From contig NZ_JABFFR010000013.1 of the NCBI RefSeq assembly GCF_013423485.1, positions 124,001-188,000 of the forward strand: a DNA stretch of 64,000 nt. The letters run 5' to 3'. Position numbers and translations under genes: made by a program. Below, piece after piece: positions 29,601 to 37,223 of the stretch. This DNA is from Azospirillum oleiclasticum (GTDB taxonomy: Bacteria > Pseudomonadota > Alphaproteobacteria > Azospirillales > Azospirillaceae). The notes under the pieces are model-generated. The model saw only the letters and a list, made by a program, of their open reading frames with translations. It was not told the origin of the DNA and did not search any database. How positions within the stretch are numbered: position 1 is the first letter of the stretch; each line of letters starts with the position of its first letter.

Positions 29601-29857
29601 CGGTCGTTTTCGATCCGAACAGCTACCTCGCCGCCAATACGGATCTTCTGGCGGCCTTCGGCGGCGACCGCGACGCGGCGTCGCGGCACTATTTGCAGTT
29701 CGGCCGATCGGAGGGGCGCGGCACCACCTTCGCGGCGGCCGGCTATCTGGCGGCCAACGCCGACGTGGCTTCGGCCTTCGGCGGCGATACGGCGATGGCC
29801 GCCTGGCATTATGTTCACCACGGCCGCTCCGAGGGGCGGGCGCTCGCGCCCGCTTAG
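26684..29857 (+). CDS. GH26-like glycosidase fused to RTX blocks, Ig/cadherin-like domain and six C-terminal repeats
   Basis: 1057 residues from GTG 26684, chosen because AGGGG at 26671-26675 lies eight bases upstream; GTG 26675 is an alternative. Residues 1-280 resemble GH26 endo-mannanases: RTGWEFNGQWFPW supplies the acid/base (Glu108) and YSEWGVS the nucleophile (Glu218). Two RTX blocks follow (about 283-476 and 503-693), each with GGxGxD nonapeptides and a DHVENLTL/DHVEHLSL linker. Next comes a cadherin-like domain (about 701-809: PTDPDGDALTIAV, DGRGGSA), then six repeats of about 40 residues. No N-terminal signal is present, as expected for type I secretion. It is likely an exported, calcium-folded polysaccharide hydrolase; substrate unproven. 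Confidence 0.85.
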   Translation: MSIFGVYVGNSPAAVNDFETWMDRPVDAILAYVGRNNWADFTGSASWAVQLWANIDRPVLWSVPLIVNNSSLDAAAHGDYNAYYRQVAQSLAASRPQDPLIYVRTGWEFNGQWFPWKAAGKEEAYIGAYRQFVDSFRGVSDRFRFDWSPNIGDLGMDPAAAYPGDAYVDVISLDFYHNTAYDPRDPATAWNYQVNRPYGLRWHQEFAAAHGKPTAYSEWGVSTNDAAPYVQAAADWFAAHDVLYHAYWDSNADYPGKLSDGRNPATGAVFRQEFGVDSDHAVIGTDGPDLLYGTDGNDHIDGRGGADTMAGGAGNDSYVVDRGDDVIIELAGGGIDGVRSHAAAYTLPDHVENLTLMGPGGQAGAGNALDNRIIGGAGDDLIDGGAGNDFLMGGVGNDRFIMHRGTGRDTIADFQAGAGAGDVLVLDGYGLSGFDQVRARLEAYGSDSILALPGGDVVVFRGLAPGAFAADDVAFTGAPPAPRPVWFPEAPEPPPTGVQYSRTGTGGNDTLTGDDRNDFLDGSGGADTLIGGRGHDVYVVDQAGDVIVERPGEGIDSVQSWSRSYTLPDHVEHLSLLATYAQTGIGNALANRITGGAGNDTLIGGAGDDWLTGRGGNDLFVFQPGAGHDVVTDFNAGPGAGDQVRLDGYGLAGFAAVRAAMSAVGEGTVLTLPNGDTVLFQGVSPDRFAMDDFAFAAAANRAPTVGSNRSLSVAAGAGATALGLAQPTDPDGDALTIAVSALPAGGSVRFADGRVVVGGTIAVSDLPGLTFTPNPGFTGDAGVFSYVASDGRGGSAAQALRLSVGTPSPPPADFDPLAYTAGYADLSAAFGTNAAAATQHYLTNGRAEGRRIDLFNPASYMAVNPDVATAFGFDPSGAAAHYIVNGRGEGRVTGGVDMLEYTAGYADLRQAFGTNETAAVRHYLTYGKAEGRTDRFDGLAYVASYTDLAAAFGPDDRAGARHFIGMGAAEGRTVVFDPNSYLAANTDLLAAFGGDRDAASRHYLQFGRSEGRGTTFAAAGYLAANADVASAFGGDTAMAAWHYVHHGRSEGRALAPA
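29124..29850 (+). repeat. Six tandem protein repeats encoded at the 3' end of the GH26-like RTX gene
   Basis: Six consecutive units of about 40 codons share the pattern Y-x-A-x-x-x-D-(L/V)-x-x-A-F-G, then A-x-x-H-(Y/F) and G-x-x-E-G-R. Units begin near FDPLAY, FNPASY, DMLEYT, FDGLAY, FDPNSY and FAAAGY. The DNA has diverged between copies, so this is an old protein-level expansion, not a recent DNA duplication. Confidence 0.9.
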
Positions 29858-31683
29858 GGTCGGCCCCGGCGCTGACGCTTCTGCCAGCGGCGGAAGGCGA
29901 TGCGGGTCCACCAGCCGCGCAGCGCCGCAGCGATGTCGCCGGGGCGCTGGAACAGCGGCACGCGCGGCTTGGCCGCACCGGTCGGTTCCAACGCCAGGCC
30001 GACGCCGGTGACCGTGCCGTCCTCGTCGATGTCGCGCACGATCAGCTCCACCGCCCCCATGCGCATCCGGTCGCCCGGCTCCACCGCGCCGCCATACTCC
30101 TGGCGGAACAGCTCGGCCAGAGTCAGCTCGGCGCGGGTGGCGGACATCGGCAGCCCGTACATCACCGCGATCTGCTGCACGGTCGCCGTCGGGCTGAGCA
30201 CCAGATCACCGAAGAATTCCCGGTCGTCCTGGTCGATCGGGCGTACGCCGCCGTAGAGACGGTCGAGCAGCGGCACCTTGGACGGCGCGCTGAAGACGTA
30301 CACATGGTCGCCGCCCAGCAGCGTGCGGGCGCGGTGCGGCGGGATCACCTTGCCCTCGCGGATCACCAGCGACGGCCGCGCCCAACCCGGCGGACGCAGG
30401 CCCCGGACCACCGCGCTCTTCGGGTGCACGGTGTAGGCCACCAGCTCGTGATTCGCCTCGCCGGGCAGTTCCAGCTCCACCCGGTCCACCGGGCCGGTGC
30501 GGGGCGGGACGATCAGCCGCAGCCAGCGCGCCATGGGCGGGATGGTCCAGCCCTGCACCATCAGCGACACGATCACCACGATGAAGGCGGTGTTGAAGAT
30601 GATCTGCCCGTTGGGCAGGCCGCCCAGGATCGGCACCAGAGCCAACAGGATGGACACGGCGCCCCGCAGCCCCACCCAGGCCAGGAAGGTCGTCTCGTTG
30701 GGTGAGAAACGGAAGGGCATCAGGCACAGCCACACCGCGACCGGCCGCGCCACCAGGATCAGGAAGGCCGCCAGCAACAGCGCCGGTCCCAGAACGTGGA
30801 GGAATTCCCGCGGGGTGGCGAGCAGGCCCAGCATGACGAACATGACGATCTGGCTGAGCCAGGTCAGCCCGGAGTGGAAGCGCCGCAGTCCCTGCGCCCC
30901 GCGCAGCGACACGTTGCCGGCCACCAGCCCCGCCACATACACCGCCAGGAAGCCGCTGCCGCCCAGCATGTTGGTGCCGGAGAAGACGAACAGCGCCATG
31001 GTCAGGCTGATCACCGGCATGAAGCCCGGTTCCAGCCGGGCGCGGTTCAGCAGCCCCACCATCAGCAGCCCGCCCAGGATGCCCAACACCGCGCCGAAGC
31101 CGAGCTGGCGCGCGAACTCCAGACCCAGCTCCAACGGCGTGCCCCAGCCATGGCGGGCCGCCTCGACCAGCATCACCGTCAGCAGGATCGCCATGGGGTC
31201 GTTGCTGCCGGACTCGATCTCCAGCGTCGAACGCACGCGGTCGCGGATGGTGATCCCGCCGACGCGCATCAGGAAAAACACCGCCGCCGCGTCGGTGGAG
31301 CTGACCACCGCTCCCAGCAGCAGCGCCTCCACCCAGGGCAGGCCGAGCAGGTGATGGGCGGCGGCGCCGAACAGGCCGGTGGTGGCCGCCACCCCCACCG
31401 TCGCCAGCGACAGTGCCGGCCAGGCCGCCAGACGGTAGCTGCTGATCCGTGTGTCCAGCCCGCTTTCGAACAGGATGACGGCGAGCGCCATGGAGCCGAT
31501 CAGGAAGGCCACCTCGGCGTCGTCGAATCGCAGGCCGCCGAGCCCGTCCTCCCCCGCCAGCAGCCCGACGCCGAGGAAGATCAGCAGCAGCGGCGTGCCC
31601 ACGCGCACCGCGGCGAAGCTGGTCAGGATGCTGGCGATCAACAGCGTCGATCCGACCAGGATGAAATGGCTCGTCGTCTCCAT
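29854..31683 (-). CDS. Potassium/proton antiporter (NhaP2/CvrA family)
   Basis: 609 residues. The N-terminal 390 residues form a CPA1-type exchanger with about 12 membrane helices; the ion-binding segment is ESGSNDPMAILL. It continues into a cytosolic TrkA-C/RCK_C domain (ELPGEANHELVAYTVHPKSAVVRGLRPP) and a second regulatory domain (LYGGVRPIDQDDREFFGDLVL), as in NhaP2/CvrA proteins that export K+ at the expense of the proton gradient. Its stop overlaps the end of the convergent RTX gene by four bases. Start ATG 31683. Confidence 0.92.
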   Translation of the reverse strand: METTSHFILVGSTLLIASILTSFAAVRVGTPLLLIFLGVGLLAGEDGLGGLRFDDAEVAFLIGSMALAVILFESGLDTRISSYRLAAWPALSLATVGVAATTGLFGAAAHHLLGLPWVEALLLGAVVSSTDAAAVFFLMRVGGITIRDRVRSTLEIESGSNDPMAILLTVMLVEAARHGWGTPLELGLEFARQLGFGAVLGILGGLLMVGLLNRARLEPGFMPVISLTMALFVFSGTNMLGGSGFLAVYVAGLVAGNVSLRGAQGLRRFHSGLTWLSQIVMFVMLGLLATPREFLHVLGPALLLAAFLILVARPVAVWLCLMPFRFSPNETTFLAWVGLRGAVSILLALVPILGGLPNGQIIFNTAFIVVIVSLMVQGWTIPPMARWLRLIVPPRTGPVDRVELELPGEANHELVAYTVHPKSAVVRGLRPPGWARPSLVIREGKVIPPHRARTLLGGDHVYVFSAPSKVPLLDRLYGGVRPIDQDDREFFGDLVLSPTATVQQIAVMYGLPMSATRAELTLAELFRQEYGGAVEPGDRMRMGAVELIVRDIDEDGTVTGVGLALEPTGAAKPRVPLFQRPGDIAAALRGWWTRIAFRRWQKRQRRGRP

Positions 31684-31827
31684 GCTGCCGATTGTGGCGA
31701 CTCGCGACCGTCACCGCAACCTGTTGTGTTGCGGCGCAGCATGGGCTGTGGCTGAAGTGCCACGGTGCCTTGGGGCGGTGGCGGTCGGTGACGGGTCTCG
31801 CGGCCCCGCCCCACCGCCCCGGAGCGG

Positions 31828-32301
31828 TCAGCTCACCAGACGCCAGGTGCCGTCCGACTGCCGGCAGGCGGTGCCGGTCGCCTGCTCGGCGCGGCCGTCC
31901 ACGAAGATGGTGTGCGAGTAATCGCGGCAGAGCTGGCCGTTGCTGTTGGTGTAGGTGCGCTGCGGGTCGATGGTGCCGCGGGTGCCCGAGTCGGGGTTGT
32001 TCCAGGAGATGGACTCGTTCCGGGCCAGCGCCTGACGTTCGGCGGTCGCGGCGCGTGACCCGTCATTTTCGGTCAGCCGGCGTCCGGCCTCGCGTCCGGC
32101 GAGCGCGCCCAGAAGCGTGCCGACCGCGGTCGCCGCCAGCTTGCCGGTGCCGCCGCCGAACTGCGAGCCGAGCAGGCCGCCGGCCGCGGCGCCGCCCAGC
32201 GTGCCGACGGTGCTGCCGCTGATGCCGCCGCCGCTTCCGCTCTCGCAGGCGGCCAGACCCAGGGCCATCGCGGCGCAGATCGCCGTCTTGCGGATGTTCA
32301 T
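31828..32301 (-). CDS. Glycine-zipper surface-antigen lipoprotein (17-kDa antigen/RT0821 type)
   Basis: 157 residues. The signal peptide ends in the lipobox GLAAC; a glycine-zipper follows (GTLGGAAAGGLLGSQFGGGTGKLAATAVGTLLGALAG), then a C-terminal domain (SISWNNPDSGTRGTIDPQRTY, CRDYSHTIFVDGRAEQATGTACRQSDGTWRLVS) typical of the Rickettsia 17-kDa antigen family. Outer-membrane location is likely, function unknown. The start ATG 32301 has AAGGGG about eight bases upstream. Confidence 0.9.
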   Translation of the reverse strand: MNIRKTAICAAMALGLAACESGSGGGISGSTVGTLGGAAAGGLLGSQFGGGTGKLAATAVGTLLGALAGREAGRRLTENDGSRAATAERQALARNESISWNNPDSGTRGTIDPQRTYTNSNGQLCRDYSHTIFVDGRAEQATGTACRQSDGTWRLVS

Positions 32302-32441
32302 GGTGGTTCCCCTTATCCTGGTTGCTGCGCCTTCAACGAAGCCGGTGCCACGCGGTTCCGAAAGGGCGCATCCGGAGGAGGGCGGAAGCATTTCGGCGTC
32401 TGGAGCGTTTACGGACGACAGAACCCCATTGGAGGAGCCCA

Positions 32442-32618
32442 ATGTCTCGTCTTCGACTGATCGGAGTTGCCGCCATGCTTCTGGCGCTGGGTGCCTGTTC
32501 GACCGGCGGCGCCATCGGCGGCGCCACCGGGGCCGCGGGCGGCTATGCGGTGGACGGCACCCGCGGTGCGGTGATCGGCGGCGTCGGCGGCGCCATCATC
32601 GGCAACGCCCTGGACTGA
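32442..32618 (+). CDS. Small glycine-zipper lipoprotein (OsmB-like)
   Basis: 58 residues. A signal peptide with lipobox LGAC is followed only by a glycine zipper (GGAIGGATGAAGGYAVDG ... AVIGGVGGAIIGNALD). It is similar in kind to OsmB or other envelope-stress lipoproteins. GGAGG at 32431-32435 precedes the ATG at 32442. It is divergent from the other glycine-zipper lipoprotein, so the pair may share a control region (32302-32441). Confidence 0.85.
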   Translation: MSRLRLIGVAAMLLALGACSTGGAIGGATGAAGGYAVDGTRGAVIGGVGGAIIGNALD

Positions 32619-32631
32619 TCATCGCGAAGTT

Positions 32632-32655
32632 CCATTGATCGTGAACGATCAATGG
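32632..32655 (+). terminator. Hairpin after small lipoprotein gene
   Basis: A 10-bp stem (CCATTGATCG/CGATCAATGG) with a TGAA loop starts 14 bases after the stop codon. Less GC-rich than its surroundings; no U-tract. Probable terminator or mRNA-end structure. Confidence 0.5.
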
Positions 32656-32731
32656 TCCCTCACACGCCGGGCGGCCCGCTTCCGCGTGCCTTGGCTTCGC
32701 GGGCACGAGCCCGCGGGGCCTCAACGGCCCA

Positions 32732-32768
32732 ACCGGGCCCCGATGAGCTGCACTCATCGGGGCCCGGT
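32732..32768 (-). terminator. Strong hairpin after patatin gene
   Basis: A perfect 16-bp inverted repeat (32732-32747 and 32753-32768, 5-base loop) abuts the patatin stop codon at 32770. No long U-run follows on the minus strand. It is likely a terminator or 3' stabiliser. Confidence 0.5.
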
Positions 32769-32769
32769 G

Positions 32770-33729
32770 TCAGCCCTTGTGGGCGCTGAAGACGGCGAGC
32801 GCGTCGTGCAGATCGGGCAGGACGCGCTCGACCGCCTCCACCCCCTCGCGGATGCACTCGTCCGCGCGGTCGAACTCCAGCAGGCCGATGTGGCCCAGCC
32901 GGGGGGCGATGTGTACGTCCGGCGGTTCGCCGGCCAGGCGTGAGCGGGTGATGCGGTCGGTGATGATGCTCAAGGACGACACCATAACACCGAACACGCT
33001 GGGCCCGTCGTAGTCGCGCCGGAACAGCCGCCGCGTCAACGCGCCGATCGGCGACGCCGCGCGCGCCGCGGGCTGGGCCTCCTCGATCAGCTTCAGCAGG
33101 TCGAAGCCGGCGGCCGTCGGGATGGCGGCTCCGGGACGCCGGGCCTTGCCCAGCAGATCGCCGGCAAGGTTGACCGCGATGACCATCTGTGCGCCCAGCG
33201 CCCGGCAGGCCGACACCGGCACCGGGTTGACCAGCGCACCATCGACCAGGAAGCGGCCGTCCACCCGCACCGGCGGGAACACCCCCGGCAGGGCGAAGGA
33301 CGCGCGCATGGAGTCGACGATGTCGCCCCGCTGCAGCCACACCTCGTGCCCGGTCACCAGATCGGTGGCGACCGCGCAATAGGGCACCGGCAGGTCCTCG
33401 ATGCGCAACTCGCCGAGGTGCTGGCGCATCTCCGACACCAGCTTATGGCCGCCGATCAGACCGCCGGCGGTCACCCGCAGGTCCATGTAGCTGATGATCT
33501 TCAGCCGGTTGAGCGAGCGGACCCACTCTTCCAGCACCTCCAGCCGTCCGGCCAGGGCCAGCCCGCCCACCAGCGCGCCGACCGAGGCGCCGCACACGAT
33601 ATCCGGTTCGATGCCGTAGCGCTTCAGCGCCCGCAGGACCCCGATGTGCGCCCAGCCGCGCGCCACGCCGCCGCCCAGGGCCAGACCGATCCGCGGCCGG
33701 TGCCGCCCGAATTCGCCGTCCGCCGCCAT
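32770..33729 (-). CDS. Patatin-like phospholipase (RssA-type)
   Basis: 319 residues. The catalytic dyad is present: oxyanion GGGVARGWAHIGVL, nucleophile elbow GASVGAL, and DGALVNPVPV with the aspartate. The protein has no signal peptide, so it acts in the cytoplasm or at the inner face of the membrane as a lipid acyl hydrolase. RssA relatives are bacterial patatins of unclear substrate. The start is ATG 33729, with GGAG about ten bases upstream; an earlier in-frame ATG adds an unrelated basic stretch. Confidence 0.9.
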   Translation of the reverse strand: MAADGEFGRHRPRIGLALGGGVARGWAHIGVLRALKRYGIEPDIVCGASVGALVGGLALAGRLEVLEEWVRSLNRLKIISYMDLRVTAGGLIGGHKLVSEMRQHLGELRIEDLPVPYCAVATDLVTGHEVWLQRGDIVDSMRASFALPGVFPPVRVDGRFLVDGALVNPVPVSACRALGAQMVIAVNLAGDLLGKARRPGAAIPTAAGFDLLKLIEEAQPAARAASPIGALTRRLFRRDYDGPSVFGVMVSSLSIITDRITRSRLAGEPPDVHIAPRLGHIGLLEFDRADECIREGVEAVERVLPDLHDALAVFSAHKG

Positions 33730-33805
33730 GCCCCCGCTCCCGCGAATTTTCCCGTACGATGGTGGCACGGGGCGCTTAACGAAGCCATAAGCGCGGCCGC
33801 GGCCG

Positions 33806-35182
33806 TTACCGCCGGGCGATCTGCGCGGCGAGCTGGTCGAGAAGCCCAAGCACCTCGTCCGACAGACGTTCCACCTCGTCCAGGCGCAGCAGGGCCGCGT
33901 CGGGGTCGCCGCGCTCCAGCAGCGTCAGCGCCTCCTTGCCGGCTTCGTGGAAGCGGCGGTGCGGCGCCTCCAGCGTGCGGAAAGCCGGGGAGGAACGGAC
34001 GGCGGGATCCTGCACGCCGTCGTACCATTTGCCCAGCCGGCAGTGGTGGTGGTCGGCCACCCCGTCGGCGCGCAGCCTGGAGCGGCCGGCCAGCGCCTCG
34101 TAGATGCCTCTCTTGAAGCGGACATGGTCGGCCTTGGCGATCTGCACGACCTTGCCCGCGAAGTCGCGGGTCATCAGCGCTTCAAGCGCGGCGCTGATGG
34201 CGCCGTCGCTGGCGGTCATGGCCTGGGTCAGCTGGTCGATCGCGGTGGCGGAGTGGGCGACCATGTCGGCGACGGTCTGGATGCCGCCGGCCACCTCGTG
34301 AGTCGCGGCCTGCTGCTGGGTGAGCACACTGGCGATCTCGGCGACGCCGCCGGTGATGCCGTCGATCCGCTGCTCCACCGCGCGGATGTGGCGTCCGGAC
34401 TCGGCGATCACCGAGCCACCCTGCTGCACCGCTTCGGAGCTGACCTGCATGGAGCGGACGATGGTGTCCATGTCGGCGCGGATCTGTTCGATGCGGCGGC
34501 GGATCTCCTCCGTCGCGTCGGCGGTCTGGCCGGCGAGGTTCTTGACCTCCGTCGCCACCACGGCGAAGCCCTTGCCGGCCTCACCGGCGCGTGCCGCCTC
34601 GATGGTGGCGTTGAGGGCCAGAAGGTTGGTCTGGCTGGCGATCGCCTCGATCTCCTTGACGATGCTGCCAATGCTGCTCGACGCCTCGGCCAGCGACTCC
34701 ACCTTGGACGAGGCGTCGCCGACCGCGGCGGCGATGCGGTCCATCGACGCCACCGCGCGCTCCGCCGCCCCCAACCCGTCGGCCGCCACCCCGCGCATCG
34801 ACCGCGCCTCGCCGGCCGTGCGTTCGCCGAGACGGGCGATCTCCTGCACCGAGCCGACCATCTCCTGCGCGGCGGCGGCGATGCCCTGGCTGCGGTCGCT
34901 GATCACCCGGGTGTCGCGCATCAGCGTGATCACCGACACCAGCGCGCCGCCGCACTGGACGGAAACATCGACCAGGGCCTTCAGCTCGTCGAAGCTCTGG
35001 CGCTCCAGCACGCCGGCCAGATCGCGCAAGGCCCGCGCCGTGTCGCCCGCGGCGTCGGGGATGCGGACATACTGACCGTCCGCGAGCGCGCGGATGAGAG
35101 GGGCGAGATCGACCGGGGCCGGCCGGGTGGCGGTCGTATCGGCGACGGGTTCGGCGGGGGAGCGGCGGGTCCAGAAGGGCAT
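33806..35182 (-). CDS. Soluble methyl-accepting chemotaxis protein with C-terminal CZB zinc domain
   Basis: 458 residues from ATG 35182. No membrane segment. The signalling domain contains the conserved hairpin [41 protein letters not shown]. The C-terminal 110 residues are a CZB domain: [13 protein letters not shown], then [13 protein letters not shown] and [12 protein letters not shown], the 3His/1Cys zinc site. CZB receptors sense zinc and, in Helicobacter TlpD, hypochlorous acid. The N-terminal 80 residues lack a clear sensor domain. It is a cytoplasmic receptor for intracellular metal or oxidant state. Confidence 0.92.
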   Translation of the reverse strand: MPFWTRRSPAEPVADTTATRPAPVDLAPLIRALADGQYVRIPDAAGDTARALRDLAGVLERQSFDELKALVDVSVQCGGALVSVITLMRDTRVISDRSQGIAAAAQEMVGSVQEIARLGERTAGEARSMRGVAADGLGAAERAVASMDRIAAAVGDASSKVESLAEASSSIGSIVKEIEAIASQTNLLALNATIEAARAGEAGKGFAVVATEVKNLAGQTADATEEIRRRIEQIRADMDTIVRSMQVSSEAVQQGGSVIAESGRHIRAVEQRIDGITGGVAEIASVLTQQQAATHEVAGGIQTVADMVAHSATAIDQLTQAMTASDGAISAALEALMTRDFAGKVVQIAKADHVRFKRGIYEALAGRSRLRADGVADHHHCRLGKWYDGVQDPAVRSSPAFRTLEAPHRRFHEAGKEALTLLERGDPDAALLRLDEVERLSDEVLGLLDQLAAQIARR

Positions 35183-35429
35183 GGTGCGGCACCGGTAGCC
35201 GGCGTATCCGGTTGTGAAATAAAATTTCAAGCAACCGGAATTTGCCGTCAATTTGTTTCAGAGTGCTAATGGTTAGAATGTAAAGATTACCAACCTGTAA
35301 ACGTGAAATTCAGTCCGTGCCGCGTTGAACAATCTTTGGTTGCTTAAGGCGGTGCTGGTGACGGTTGACGCCCGCCCGGTCGGGTCCGTACCCTCCCTCG
35401 CGCCTGACCAGCCCCCGCGGGAGCGTGCC

Positions 35430-36344
35430 ATGACCGATGTGACCAGCCTCGATCCGCAGCTCGTGGCCGCCGCCGACCACGCCATGCGCCATTGGACCGG
35501 ATCGGATCCCGGCGCCATCCGCATCGGCTCGGCCGCGCACAAGCGGCTGTTCTGCGACATGCTGCTGGCCACCCACAACCCCTACAAGCCGTCGGTCATC
35601 CGCTGGCCCGACCTGGAGCCGGACGCCCGCGACCGGCTGGTGTCGCTGCCCATCTGGGACATGGCGGTGCAGACGGAGGGGCGGGCCAAGCTCCGGGTGC
35701 AGAGCTACGCCGACACCATCCGCGACGAGCTGCTCAACAAGGCGGTGACGCTCGACGCCTGGGAGGAGGGGCGGCACAAGGAGGTGCTGTCCCGCCTCGT
35801 CGCCTTCTACGGCATCACGCTGGAGCCGGAGCCGGAGTATGTCCGCCCGCGCGACCCGGAATGGGCGTTCCTGCGCACCGGCTACAGCGAGTGCATGGAC
35901 AGCTTCTTCGCCTTCGGCCTGTTCGCGCTGGCCGAACGCTCCGGCTTCTTCCCGCGCGAGCTGGTCGACACCTTCGAGCCGGTGATCCAGGAGGAGGCGC
36001 GCCACATCATCTTCTTCGTCAACTGGGTGGCCTGGCACCGCGCCAACCTGCCGCTGTGGCGGCGGCCCTGGTTCGACCTGAAGCGGCTGGCGGTGTGGGC
36101 GACGATCTCCTTCGACCGGCTGCAGACCGCCCGCGACATGGGCGGCGGCAAGGGCGACACGAAGAAGGACGAGAATTTCACCGCCACCGGGCACAAGGCG
36201 ATGGGCATCGACGCCAGCGCCCGCGACCTGTTCGTGCTGTGCCTGGAGGAGAACGACCGCCGCATGGCCGGCTACGACCCGCGCCTGCTGCGGCCGAAGA
36301 CCATGCCGCGCATCATGCGGCTGGTTTTGCGCTTCATGAAGTGA
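35430..36344 (+). CDS. Ferritin-like di-iron protein, unknown function
   Basis: 304 residues, soluble, mostly helical. Two metal-ligand motifs of the ferritin-like type are visible, WEEGRHKE and, about 80 residues later, QEEARHIIF, consistent with a four-helix di-iron site. Other fixed points are GYSECMDSFFAFGLFALAERSGFFP and NWVAWHRANLP. Homologues are annotated only as ferritin-like domain proteins; an oxidase or hydroxylase role is possible but unproven. The start is ATG 35430 with GGGAG upstream. The 247-base gap to the divergent chemoreceptor is AT-richer than its surroundings (35200-35330) and likely holds both promoters. Confidence 0.8.
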   Translation: MTDVTSLDPQLVAAADHAMRHWTGSDPGAIRIGSAAHKRLFCDMLLATHNPYKPSVIRWPDLEPDARDRLVSLPIWDMAVQTEGRAKLRVQSYADTIRDELLNKAVTLDAWEEGRHKEVLSRLVAFYGITLEPEPEYVRPRDPEWAFLRTGYSECMDSFFAFGLFALAERSGFFPRELVDTFEPVIQEEARHIIFFVNWVAWHRANLPLWRRPWFDLKRLAVWATISFDRLQTARDMGGGKGDTKKDENFTATGHKAMGIDASARDLFVLCLEENDRRMAGYDPRLLRPKTMPRIMRLVLRFMK

Positions 36345-36640
36345 CGCGCGGCTGCCGCCGGCTTTGAAGTTAAGCCATGGCATAAACGTTCGCCAATCCG
36401 GCTTTTCTGCGCCGCGGGGGTGGTTTTACAGCGCTGTCCATGTGCGTTGACTGGACGAATCCGTCTTTCTATTGTCCGCGCCGCTGGCAGCACGCGCGGT
36501 CACGGCCGAAACCGGCCACGGTGATTTGCGCGTTCTGCGGATTGTTTCTCCGCTCCCCGTTCCTCCGGGGCGCCAGCGCGCAGGAAGCCCCGATCCGGCC
36601 GGGGTTTCCGGCGTTCGGTCTTCGCCCGGTGGTGCCCGCC
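36345..36640. other. Leader region upstream of mntP
   Basis: About 296 bases separate the ferritin-like gene from mntP. They hold GC-rich potential stems (for example CCCCG near 36554 with CGGGG near 36565, and repeated GGCCGGGG/CCCCG around 36590-36605). In many bacteria mntP is controlled by a yybP-ykoY manganese riboswitch, but its conserved core could not be recognised here. Confidence 0.3.
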
Positions 36641-37213
36641 ATGACCCCGATGTCCATCGCCGTGCTGTCGCTCGGCATGTCCGCCGATGCCTTCGCCGCC
36701 GCGATCGGGCGGGGGGCGTCGCTGCGACCGGACTTCCCGGCGGCGGTGCGGGGCGGGGCCGTCTTCGGCGCGGTGGAGGCGGTGACGCCGCTGGTCGGCG
36801 GGGCGCTTGGTCTGGCCGCCGCCGGCGCCATGGCGGCGGTCGATCACTGGATCGCCTTTTCCCTGCTGGCCATGGTCGGCGGCAAGATGCTGTGGGAGGC
36901 GCTGCGTGCATCCGGCACCGGGGACGGCACGGCGCCGGCGGCACGCACCGGCCGCTGGACGCTGGTGGCGGTCGCCATCGGCACCAGCATCGACGCCGCG
37001 GCGGTCGGCGTGTCGCTGGCGATCCTCGGCGCCGACATGCTGCTGATCGCGCTGTCGATCGGCTTCACCACCTTCGTCATGGCGACCGCCGGCCTGCTGA
37101 TCGGGCGCGCGGTCGGCGCCCGCTTCGGCCGGGCGGTGGAGATGCTGGGCGGTGTGGTGCTGATCGGGCTGGGGTCGAGCATTCTGCTCGAGCATCTCGG
37201 CTGGCTGGGGTGA
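36641..37213 (+). CDS. mntP: Manganese efflux pump MntP
   Basis: 190 residues, six predicted membrane helices. Both halves carry the family's conserved aspartate motif: LGMSADAFAAAIGRG and AIGTSIDAAAVGVSLA. MntP exports excess Mn2+ from the cytoplasm. The start ATG 36641 follows a long non-coding leader. Next to it lie a ferritin-like protein and a zinc-binding chemoreceptor, a loose metal/oxidative-stress grouping (inference). Confidence 0.92.
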   Translation: MTPMSIAVLSLGMSADAFAAAIGRGASLRPDFPAAVRGGAVFGAVEAVTPLVGGALGLAAAGAMAAVDHWIAFSLLAMVGGKMLWEALRASGTGDGTAPAARTGRWTLVAVAIGTSIDAAAVGVSLAILGADMLLIALSIGFTTFVMATAGLLIGRAVGARFGRAVEMLGGVVLIGLGSSILLEHLGWLG

Positions 37214-37223
37214 ACCGGCGCCG

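Noticed and set aside
26603-29911. 1102-codon open frame on the minus strand opposite the GH26-like RTX gene
   Set aside because: High GC makes long antisense frames common; the plus strand has clear domains and catalytic motifs, the minus frame is low-complexity.
36345-36640. yybP-ykoY manganese riboswitch before mntP
   Set aside because: The conserved core could not be found by eye, so it is reported only as an unassigned leader.
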